A program made the position numbers and the translations under genes. The notes beneath the pieces were generated by a model, which ran no database searches, was not told the origin of the DNA, and saw only the letters and a list, made by a program, of their open reading frames with translations. Shown here piece by piece: positions 1 to 5,097 of a DNA stretch of 5,097 nucleotides (its first letter is position 1; every line of letters begins with the position of its first letter). The stretch comes from Actinomycetota bacterium (GTDB lineage Bacteria; Actinomycetota; Actinomycetes; S36-B12; UBA5976). The stretch spans positions 1-5,097 of the forward strand of contig CANLIF010000093.1 in assembly GCA_947491175.1 (NCBI GenBank), given 5' to 3'.

Positions 1-1179
1 GCGATTGGAATTGAAATTCCAAATACTGACCGCGAAGTTGTTTCCTTAGGTGACGTTATGCGCAGCCGAGAAGCAGCGGGCGATGATCACCCAATGTTGG
101 TCGGTTTAGGTAAAGATGTTGAAGGCGGATTCACTGTTGCAAATCTTGCAAAGATGCCGCACCTTTTGGTTGCCGGCGCAACCGGTGCTGGAAAATCTGG
201 CTGCATGAATTCCTTGATTACTTCAATTTTGATGCGTGCCACTCCAGATGAAGTTCGCATGATCCTGATTGATCCAAAGCGCGTGGAACTTACTGCGTAT
301 GAAGGTATTCCACACCTAATCAGTCCGATCATTACTAATCCAAAAAAGGCAGCTGAGGCGCTTGCTTGGGTTGTAAAGGAAATGGAAGCACGCTACGACG
401 ATCTATCGGCTTACGGCTTCCGCCATGTTGATGACTTCAATAAGGCTGTTCGCGGTGGAAAAGTTACCCCGCCGCCTGGATCTGAACGAGTGCTTCGCCC
501 GTATCCATACTTGCTTGTCGTCGTAGATGAATTAGCAGACCTTATGATGGTGGCGCCAAGAGATGTAGAAGATTCTGTTGTAAGAATCACCCAGCTTGCT
601 AGAGCAGCGGGAATTCATCTTGTACTAGCCACGCAGCGTCCATCTGTGGACGTAGTTACCGGTCTTATTAAAGCCAATGTTCCCAGCCGACTTTCATTCT
701 CAACTTCCAGCCTGGCTGATAGTCGAGTGATTCTGGATCAACCTGGTGCTGAAAAACTTGTAGGTCAAGGCGATGGACTATTCCTGCCAATGGGAACTTC
801 CAAGCCAATCCGCATTCAATGTTCATGGGTTACAGAGGCAGAGATTCGCGCTGTGGTTGCCCACGCAAAGGGCCAAATGGCACCTCAGTATCGCCAAGAT
901 ATAGTGGCTCCGTTGGTAGCGTTGAGAGTAGTAGATGGCGACATTGGCAATGACCTTGATGATCTTTTGGCAGCCGTTGAATTAGTTGTATCGACCCAAT
1001 TCGGTTCAACCTCGATGCTGCAACGAAAACTTCGCATTGGTTTTGCTAAGGCTGGTCGCCTGATGGATCTTATGGAGTCTAGAAACATAGTTGGACCATC
1101 AGAAGGTTCTAAAGCCCGTGAAGTATTAGTAACTGCTGAAGATATAGCGGGAACAATTGCTTTGATCCGCGGCGAGTAG
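1..1179 (+). CDS. ftsK: DNA translocase FtsK, C-terminal motor and gamma domains (5' partial)
   Basis: FtsK is a hexameric, septum-anchored ATPase that pumps DNA during division and activates XerCD recombination at dif. The reading frame is open from base 1, so the ATG at 58 is internal and the membrane and linker parts lie off the left edge. The visible fragment has 392 residues. A Walker A motif GATGAGKS sits at residues 59-66 and a Walker B stretch LLVVVDELADLM has its Asp-Glu at 176-177. These are followed by the family blocks ATQRPSVDVVTGLIKANVPSR and DSRVILDQPGAEKLVGQGDG. Residues from about 318 to 379 form the gamma winged-helix domain (QRKLRIGFAKAGRLMDLME), which in the family reads KOPS and contacts XerD. 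The gene ends in TAG, 10 bp before rimO, consistent with co-transcription. Identification is very secure; only the upstream part is missing. Confidence 0.97.
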   Translation, partial: AIGIEIPNTDREVVSLGDVMRSREAAGDDHPMLVGLGKDVEGGFTVANLAKMPHLLVAGATGAGKSGCMNSLITSILMRATPDEVRMILIDPKRVELTAYEGIPHLISPIITNPKKAAEALAWVVKEMEARYDDLSAYGFRHVDDFNKAVRGGKVTPPPGSERVLRPYPYLLVVVDELADLMMVAPRDVEDSVVRITQLARAAGIHLVLATQRPSVDVVTGLIKANVPSRLSFSTSSLADSRVILDQPGAEKLVGQGDGLFLPMGTSKPIRIQCSWVTEAEIRAVVAHAKGQMAPQYRQDIVAPLVALRVVDGDIGNDLDDLLAAVELVVSTQFGSTSMLQRKLRIGFAKAGRLMDLMESRNIVGPSEGSKAREVLVTAEDIAGTIALIRGE

Positions 1180-1189
1180 GCTTCACAGC

Positions 1190-2566
1190 GTGACCGCTAA
1201 TCCTCGTGTTTCAATTGTCTCTCTTGGTTGCTCGCGAAATGATGTTGACTCTGAAGAATTAGCTGGCAGGTTATCTGCTGACGGCTGGAATTTAGTCTCT
1301 GACGGCGAAGCTACTGATTTAGTTCTAGTGAACACTTGTGGATTTATTGAGCAAGCCAAAAAGGACTCGATCGATACCATCTTGGAAGCCAGTGAACTAC
1401 TCGCTGGCAATGGAAAAGTTGTCGCTGTAGGTTGCCTCGCGCAGAGATACGGCAAAGAACTTGCAGCGGAGTTACCCGAAGCTGATGCGGTATTGAGCTT
1501 CGATGACTACGCAGACATTGGGGCAACCCTGAGAAAAGTTTTGGCTGGTGAAACCATCATCGCTCATACCCCGGGGGATAGACGAAAACTTCTACCAATT
1601 TCCCCGGTTGATCGACAGTTAGCAACATCCGAAGTTTCAACTCCAGGCATGGGACCACATGTCTATCGCAAACGCTTGGAAGCAACACCTTGGGCGCCAC
1701 TTAAGATTGCATCTGGCTGTGATCGCAGATGCACTTTCTGTGCGATACCAGCTTTTCGTGGATCGTTTGTTTCGCGAGATCCAGGTGAAATCTTCGAAGA
1801 AGCAGCGTGGCTTGGTGAAAATGGCGTTCGCGAACTGTTATTGGTGAGCGAGAATTCAACCTCTTACGGTAAAGATCTCGGCGATCTAAGACTGCTTGAA
1901 AAGCTTCTGCCATTACTCGCGCAACCTGAAGGTATCGAATGGGTACGAGTTTCTTACCTGCAGCCAGCAGAGATGCGCCCAGATTTGATTGGCGTGATTG
2001 CAAATACTCCTGGAATTGTTCCATATTTCGATCTCTCATTCCAGCATGCGAGCAATTCCGTACTGCGACGAATGAAGCGTTTTGGTGGAACTGACAGTTT
2101 CCTTGATCTATTGAGTGCAATTCGTATGCACAACCCTCTGGCCGGAGCAAGAACCAATTTCATTGTTGGATTCCCAGGCGAAACTGAAGCTGATGTAGCC
2201 GAGTTGATTCAATTTATCGAGGGCGCACGGCTGGATGCAATTGGAGTGTTTGCATATTCCGATGAGGACGGCACCGCAGCCGTAAAACTAGATAATCACA
2301 TTTCCGAACATGAAATACAGGCAAGGCATGAAGAGGTGAGTAAGATCGCGTTGCGGGTCAGCGAAGATGTTGCGCGTAGTCGAATCGGCCAGGAAGTTTC
2401 AGTGCTGATTGAAGAGCCCGGAAATCAGGGGCGTAGTGAGCATCAAGGACCTGAAGTTGATGGATCAACGACCGTTGTTTCAACCGAGCAACTAGTAGTG
2501 GGCGCAATAGTACGGGCAGTTGTAACCGATGCGATCGGTGTGGATTTAGTTGCAAAGCAGATTTAG
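1190..2566 (+). CDS. rimO: Ribosomal protein S12 methylthiotransferase RimO
   Basis: RimO is a radical-SAM enzyme that adds a methylthio group to a conserved aspartate of ribosomal protein S12. The 458-residue product is complete for the family. The N-terminal UPF0004 domain has the three auxiliary-cluster cysteines C14 (SLGCSRN), C50 (NTCGFI) and C82 (GCLAQRY). The radical-SAM CX3CX2C motif is C177, C181 and C184 (GCDRRCTFCAIP). Later come VSYLQPAEMRPDLI and NFIVGFPGETEADV. A C-terminal TRAM domain with GRSEHQGPEVDG distinguishes RimO from MiaB. The start is GTG at 1190, placing VSIVSLGC at the usual distance from the N terminus; only a weak AGG lies upstream. It sits 10 bp after ftsK and 3 bp before pgsA, so translational coupling is likely. 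Nothing essential is missing. Confidence 0.97.
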   Translation: MTANPRVSIVSLGCSRNDVDSEELAGRLSADGWNLVSDGEATDLVLVNTCGFIEQAKKDSIDTILEASELLAGNGKVVAVGCLAQRYGKELAAELPEADAVLSFDDYADIGATLRKVLAGETIIAHTPGDRRKLLPISPVDRQLATSEVSTPGMGPHVYRKRLEATPWAPLKIASGCDRRCTFCAIPAFRGSFVSRDPGEIFEEAAWLGENGVRELLLVSENSTSYGKDLGDLRLLEKLLPLLAQPEGIEWVRVSYLQPAEMRPDLIGVIANTPGIVPYFDLSFQHASNSVLRRMKRFGGTDSFLDLLSAIRMHNPLAGARTNFIVGFPGETEADVAELIQFIEGARLDAIGVFAYSDEDGTAAVKLDNHISEHEIQARHEEVSKIALRVSEDVARSRIGQEVSVLIEEPGNQGRSEHQGPEVDGSTTVVSTEQLVVGAIVRAVVTDAIGVDLVAKQI

Positions 2567-2569
2567 GGA

Positions 2570-3160
2570 ATGACGCACCCACCAACTCCAGATCATTTAG
2601 GTGATCCAAATAATGAAGTGCGAATTCTCAATGTGCCAAACCTGCTGACAATCGCCAGATTGTTTATGGTGCCAATCTTTGGTTATTTAATTCTTGCAAT
2701 TGAGCAAACTGATGCAGTGCAGTGGGCGAGTGCGACCGTATTTTTAATTGCTGCGATCACAGATCTAATTGATGGTGTTTGGGCAAGACGTTATGGACTA
2801 GTGACAAACTTTGGAAAAATTGCCGATCCAATCGCAGACAAGGCGCTTATTGGGACGGCATTAATTGCGCTTTCTATTCAAGATGAAATTGCTTGGTGGG
2901 TCACTGGAATAATAATTTTTAGAGAAATTGCGATAACGATTTTGAGATTTTGGGTAATCAGACAAGGCGTAATTCCAGCCAGTCGCGGTGGCAAAGTGAA
3001 AACCGTAAGCCAAATCGTTGCGATAGTCGCATTCCTAATTCCAATCCACGGCTGGGTCGATGCGGTAGCACAAATGTCCCTTGGGGTTGCCTTAGCACTC
3101 ACCGTAACTACGGGTATTGACTACGTGCTGAAGGCTCGAATCCTTCCGCAGGGTAGCTAG
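2570..3160 (+). CDS. pgsA: CDP-diacylglycerol--glycerol-3-phosphate 3-phosphatidyltransferase (PgsA-like CDP-alcohol phosphatidyltransferase)
   Basis: This integral membrane enzyme joins CDP-diacylglycerol to glycerol-3-phosphate, the committed step toward phosphatidylglycerol and cardiolipin. The 196-residue protein starts with a short hydrophilic tail, then NVPNLLTIARLFMVP, the usual first membrane helix of the family. The CDP-alcohol phosphatidyltransferase signature D-x2-D-G-x2-A-R-x8-G-x3-D-x3-D is complete at D65, D68, G69, A72, R73, G82, D86 and D90. Several further hydrophobic segments follow. The start ATG lies 3 bp after the rimO stop with GGGA immediately before it, so initiation probably depends on coupling to rimO. 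PgsA specificity is inferred from the family and from the pgsA3-clgR neighbourhood of mycobacteria; actinobacteria carry several paralogues, and another polar head group (for example inositol phosphate) cannot be excluded from the motif alone. Confidence 0.9.
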   Translation: MTHPPTPDHLGDPNNEVRILNVPNLLTIARLFMVPIFGYLILAIEQTDAVQWASATVFLIAAITDLIDGVWARRYGLVTNFGKIADPIADKALIGTALIALSIQDEIAWWVTGIIIFREIAITILRFWVIRQGVIPASRGGKVKTVSQIVAIVAFLIPIHGWVDAVAQMSLGVALALTVTTGIDYVLKARILPQGS

Positions 3161-3165
3161 ATTCT

Positions 3166-3182
3166 TTGACATACTAGGTCAA
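3166..3182. repeat. Inverted repeat TTGAC-N7-GTCAA in the pgsA-cinA gap
   Basis: TTGAC (3166-3170) and GTCAA (3178-3182) are perfect inverted complements around a 7-base centre, ATACTAG. The repeat fills the middle of a 38-bp gap upstream of cinA and covers the possible -10 box at 3170-3175. It has no following T-run, so it looks more like an operator than a terminator. It does not match the actinobacterial LexA pattern (GAAC-N4-GTTC). The regulator is unknown, and a 5-bp arm can arise by chance. Confidence 0.35.
3170..3175 (+). promoter_or_regulatory. Possible -10 box CATACT upstream of cinA
   Basis: CATACT matches TATAAT at four of six positions and lies 24 bp before the cinA start. No -35 box is visible at normal spacing upstream, within the end of pgsA. 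A perfect TTGACA (3166-3171) overlaps this box but has no -10 partner 16-18 bp downstream. Read-through from pgsA may be the main source of cinA transcription; this is a weak call. Confidence 0.25.
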
Positions 3183-3198
3183 TGGAAAGAGCCAGGAA

Positions 3199-3708
3199 AT
3201 GAAAACTGATATTGATTCACTAGCTATAACAGTTGTGATAGCGATGCAAGGTCGCACGTTAGCGACGGCAGAATCAATTACTGGTGGACAGCTTGGTGCA
3301 ACTATCACTTCGATTCCAGGGGCTTCACAAATTTTCCGTGGGGGCGTAATTGCGTACGCATCTGATCTGAAATCTAGCTTGCTTGGCGTATCTGAGTCGG
3401 TCCTAGCAGACGGTGGCGCTGTCCAGGGGCAAGTTGCACTCGAAATGGCTACCGGGGTCGCAGTAAAACTCAATGCTGATTTCGGTCTAGCTGTAACAGG
3501 TGTTGCGGGTCCGTCATCTCAAGATGGTCATCTTCCTGGCACGGTGTTTGTAGCCTGTGTTATGCGTGATGAACAAGGATCTGTGATTGATTCTTCGGTA
3601 GATGAACTTCACCTCTTTCCCGAGTCAGTTGAACCAAGTGAGGCTAGAGCTCAGGTTCGCGAAGAGACTGTAGTAGCAGCACTAGAGCTTTTACTCACGA
3701 TGCTGTAA
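3199..3708 (+). CDS. cinA: CinA C-terminal family protein, nicotinamide-nucleotide amidase (PncC-type)
   Basis: Proteins of this family deamidate nicotinamide mononucleotide to nicotinate mononucleotide, recycling the NMN released by NAD-dependent DNA ligase and other NAD consumers. The 169 residues form a single CinA C-terminal domain. Visible blocks are TLATAESITGG (E25, S26), RGGVIAYASDLKSSLLGV (Y53, K58), AVTGVAGP (99-105) and QDGHLPGTVFVA, the last typical of actinobacterial members. S26 and K58 fall where the family has its conserved catalytic Ser and Lys. The position after the catalytic Ser is often Cys, here Ile. The N-terminal COG1058 (ADP-ribose pyrophosphatase/MoCF) domain of full-length CinA is absent: an in-frame stop at 3175-3177 with no start codon after it fixes ATG 3199 as the first possible start. 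The ribosome-binding site is poor (AGGA almost touching the ATG). It lies 38 bp after pgsA. Confidence 0.93.
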   Translation: MKTDIDSLAITVVIAMQGRTLATAESITGGQLGATITSIPGASQIFRGGVIAYASDLKSSLLGVSESVLADGGAVQGQVALEMATGVAVKLNADFGLAVTGVAGPSSQDGHLPGTVFVACVMRDEQGSVIDSSVDELHLFPESVEPSEARAQVREETVVAALELLLTML

Positions 3709-3822
3709 TCCCGACAACTAATCCCAAAAATCAAATCGGACATCAGGTAACGCTAATTCAGGTGTTTATCCATACATTGTTTGGGCATCATAGGAAATGA
3801 GGCGCAATCATCTAATTGTTGA

Positions 3823-3828
3823 TATGCT
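3823..3828 (+). promoter_or_regulatory. Predicted -10 box TATGCT of clgR
   Basis: TATGCT fits the actinobacterial TANNNT -10 consensus, matching TATAAT at four of six positions. It is followed by exactly six bases and then ATG at 3835, the spacing expected when transcription starts at or next to the start codon. No TTGACA-like -35 is seen 16-18 bp upstream, and no SigH/SigE-type GGAA-N18-GTT pair fits either. The rest of the 126-bp gap (3709-3834) shows no strong terminator hairpin; it contains two TCAGGT direct repeats at 3743 and 3758. Confidence 0.5.
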
Positions 3829-3834
3829 AAGGAA

Positions 3835-4248
3835 ATGGAGAGAAATATGACGCAGGAAACACCAATTAACGCCAGTTCTGGCTCAATCGTGAATCCTGCC
3901 CAGCGACTGCTTACTCACACCGTAAAAATTGCAGATCCAGCCTCGGTAGCAGCCACCCCGGCATACGGCAAAAAGATGGTTCTTTTGCGCCAGGTAATTG
4001 GCGAAGAATTGCGCCGCCGCCGTAATGAGCAAGCTCGAACCCTGCGCGATGTTTCCCGGGACGCTCAAGTTTCACTTGGGTATTTGTCGGAACTAGAGCG
4101 TGGTCAAAAAGAGGCCTCCTCAGAACTTTTAGCAGCTGTTTGTTCGGCACTTGATACTCCGCTTTCGAGTCTGCTCGCTGGAGTGAGCACCGAGGTAGCA
4201 AGACGTGAAGCCATACTGGCAGATCGCGCTAGTTTCTCGATCGTCTAG
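3835..4248 (+). CDS. clgR: ClgR-family XRE helix-turn-helix transcriptional regulator
   Basis: ClgR is a DNA-binding activator of Clp protease and other stress genes in actinobacteria. Residues 56-114 form a Cro/C1-type HTH. The stretch RTLRDVSRDAQVSLGYLSEL (68-87) and the following ERGQKEASSELLAAVCSAL are close to ClgR of Mycobacterium and Corynebacterium as I recall them. The pgsA-cinA-clgR neighbourhood supports the call. The start is uncertain. ATG 3835 follows a -10 box by six bases (leaderless, 137 residues). ATG 3847 (133 residues) has GGAGAG six bases upstream. ATG 3976 (90 residues, MVLLRQVIGEEL) would match the usual ClgR N terminus but has no ribosome-binding site. The 47-residue extension before M48 is therefore probably translated, and is unusual. 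The tail after the HTH is short and ends FSIV, not in the Ala-rich end I recall for Clp-degraded ClgR proteins. Confidence 0.9.
   Translation: MERNMTQETPINASSGSIVNPAQRLLTHTVKIADPASVAATPAYGKKMVLLRQVIGEELRRRRNEQARTLRDVSRDAQVSLGYLSELERGQKEASSELLAAVCSALDTPLSSLLAGVSTEVARREAILADRASFSIV
3837..3842 (+). promoter_or_regulatory. Shine-Dalgarno GGAGAG for the second clgR start (ATG 3847)
   Basis: GGAGAG at 3837-3842 begins within the first candidate ATG (3835-3837) and lies four to six bases before ATG 3847, close to ideal spacing. It is the clearest ribosome-binding site in the window and argues for a 133-residue ClgR. A transcript starting near 3835 could use either ATG. Confidence 0.45.
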
Positions 4249-4336
4249 CTTTAACGCAATTTAGCCCAAGCACGATCGCATTGTCGCATCCGCTTATTGC
4301 CACCCTTTTGGTAGTTATGTCAGGTAAGTTCAAAGT
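4249..4336 (+). other. clgR-xerD intergenic region, no clear terminator
   Basis: These 88 bp contain no ORF of note. CGATCGT at the end of clgR (4238-4244) and ACGATCG (4272-4278) could pair across a 27-base loop, but there is no T-run after it and CGATCG is itself palindromic, so I do not call a terminator. A short ACC-CTTTT-GGT hairpin lies near 4302-4312. TAACGCAATTTAG (4252-4264) and TCAGGTAA (4320-4327) resemble sequences upstream of clgR. Confidence 0.3.
4325..4330 (+). promoter_or_regulatory. Predicted -10 box TAAGTT of xerD
   Basis: TAAGTT fits TANNNT and is followed by exactly six bases (CAAAGT) before the GTG start at 4337, the same geometry as at clgR. No ribosome-binding site precedes the GTG, which agrees with leaderless initiation. 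A TTGCCA at 4297-4302 resembles a -35 but lies 22 bp away, too far for normal spacing. Confidence 0.4.
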
Positions 4337-5097
4337 GTGGCCCCAGTTATTCAATCCCAGATCCAGCGACATATAAATGGCTATCTAGATCATCTGTTGG
4401 TTGAACGCGGACTAGCCAAAAATTCAATGTCAGCGTATCGACGGGATTTAAGTAGATACCTGGAGTTTCTCACTGATAAGGGTTTCATTGATTTCCGCGC
4501 AGTTACGGCAAATGAGATCTCGGAGTTCCTAATCAGCCTGCGACTAGGTACTGCGCAACACCCTGCGCTAGCACCATCCTCTGCAGCTCGAACTTTGATT
4601 GCAGTTCGCGGGCTACATGCATTCTTGGCCAAGGAAGGAATTGTTTCATCAGATACCGCCCGTGCGGTAAAGCCTCCGGGCATATTTAAACGTCTACCTA
4701 AGGCTTTGACTTTTACGGAAATCGAGAAATTATTGATAGCAGTTGGTGCCAGCAGTGAATCAGATGTCTCGATTTTAATGATGCGAGATCATGCGCTGTT
4801 GGAATTGCTTTACGGCACAGGAGCACGAATTTCAGAGCTAACAGACCTAAGTTTGGATGATGTGTCATCGCTGACTAAGGATTTTCCGATTTTGCGCCTC
4901 AAGGGCAAAGGGGATAAGGAGCGCCTGGTTCCCGTTGGATCTCATGCCCTGCGGGCTTTGGATCGCTACCTAGTTCGAAGCAGACCAGTACTTGCTGGTA
5001 AATCAACATCGAATTCAGCGCTTTTCTTAAACGCTCGGGGATCAAAACTATCCAGACAAAGCGCTTGGACGATTTTGCAAGCCGCAGCCCAGCGCGC
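4337..5097 (+). CDS. xerD: Site-specific tyrosine recombinase XerD (3' partial)
   Basis: XerD, with XerC, resolves chromosome dimers at dif when activated by the FtsK gamma domain. From GTG 4337 the frame is open for 253 codons to the window edge. Residues 7-100 form the SAM-like core-binding domain (YLDHLLVERGLAKNSMSAYR, ARTLIAVRGLHAFL). The catalytic domain starts near KRLPKALTFTEIEKLL. R164 in YGTGARISEL is the first catalytic Arg, and K191 in LKGKGDKERLVPVG is the catalytic Lys. LFLNARGSKLSRQSAW is typical of actinobacterial XerD and is the reason for preferring it over XerC. The HxxR, His and Tyr of the active site lie beyond the right edge, so integrity of the 3' end cannot be judged. 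No ribosome-binding site precedes the GTG. The gene lies 88 bp after clgR, under its own probable promoter. Confidence 0.94.
   Translation, partial: MAPVIQSQIQRHINGYLDHLLVERGLAKNSMSAYRRDLSRYLEFLTDKGFIDFRAVTANEISEFLISLRLGTAQHPALAPSSAARTLIAVRGLHAFLAKEGIVSSDTARAVKPPGIFKRLPKALTFTEIEKLLIAVGASSESDVSILMMRDHALLELLYGTGARISELTDLSLDDVSSLTKDFPILRLKGKGDKERLVPVGSHALRALDRYLVRSRPVLAGKSTSNSALFLNARGSKLSRQSAWTILQAAAQR

Noticed and set aside
1177..1192. Leaderless promoter TAGGCT before the rimO GTG
   Set aside because: The hexamer fits TANNNT, but it overlaps the ftsK stop codon, spacing to the start is seven bases and there is no -35. With a 10-bp gap, operon read-through is the simpler explanation.
1701..2150. 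149-codon open frame on the minus strand
   Set aside because: It lies wholly inside rimO, whose frame carries all family motifs. The minus-strand translation shows no known domain and no start signals.
3166..3171. Perfect -35 box TTGACA before cinA
   Set aside because: No -10-like hexamer is found 16-18 bp downstream (around 3188-3195). The match is better explained as one arm of the inverted repeat.
3174..3473. 99-codon open frame on the minus strand over the cinA start
   Set aside because: It is a shadow of cinA, whose AESITGG and K-xx-LLGV motifs confirm the plus frame.
3709..3740. Possible terminator after cinA (TCCCGA pairing with TCGGA)
   Set aside because: A five-pair stem with a bulge, a 21-base loop and no T-tract is too weak.
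3793..3820. SigH/SigE-type promoter upstream of clgR (GGAA...GTT)
   Set aside because: The spacing between GGAA and GTT is 21 bases, not the expected 17-18, so it does not fit the extracytoplasmic sigma consensus.
4238..4278. Terminator hairpin CGATCGT/ACGATCG after clgR
   Set aside because: The stem is only 7 bp and internally palindromic, the loop is 27 bases, and there is no T-run.
4390..4683. 97-codon open frame on the minus strand
   Set aside because: It is antisense to the well-supported XerD N-terminal domain and its translation shows no recognisable family features.

Overview
The window is ordinary, gene-dense actinobacterial chromosome. All six genes lie on the + strand. They are, in order: the C-terminal part of ftsK (cut at the left edge), rimO, pgsA, a stand-alone cinA/pncC amidase, an XRE-type regulator of the ClgR family, and the N-terminal two thirds of xerD (cut at the right edge). 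The set ftsK / pgsA / cinA / clgR is a recognisable actinobacterial neighbourhood; Mycobacterium tuberculosis keeps ftsK, pgsA3 and clgR together. The proteins carry actinobacterial family signatures: GVAGP-QDGH in CinA, QGKGD-type FtsK ends, and LFLNARG-LSRQSAW in XerD. GC content by eye is a little under 50%, which is low for the phylum. Together with very short intergenic gaps, this suggests a streamlined freshwater lineage such as Nanopelagicales/acI. That placement is inference and was not tested.

Layout. Bases 1-1179 encode FtsK motor and gamma domains. After 10 bp comes rimO (GTG start, 1190-2566), and after 3 bp pgsA (2570-3160); these three look like one transcription unit. A 38-bp gap holds a TTGAC-N7-GTCAA inverted repeat over a possible -10 box, followed by cinA (3199-3708). 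A 126-bp gap then holds a good TANNNT -10 box exactly six bases before the first clgR start codon, but no convincing terminator. clgR occupies 3835-4248. An 88-bp gap with another TANNNT-N6-start arrangement leads into xerD (4337 to the edge). No RNA gene, mobile element, CRISPR array or long repeat is visible, and all long minus-strand frames are shadows of these genes.

Functionally, FtsK and XerD are the two partners of chromosome dimer resolution at dif, and here they sit about 3 kb apart. PgsA makes the precursor of phosphatidylglycerol and cardiolipin. RimO modifies ribosomal protein S12. CinA/PncC recycles NMN. ClgR would control Clp protease genes and stress genes. The parts worth a second look are regulatory: the cinA and clgR upstream regions, the N-terminal extension and unusual tail of ClgR, and the apparent leaderless promoters. 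I saw no evidence of a novel multi-gene system.
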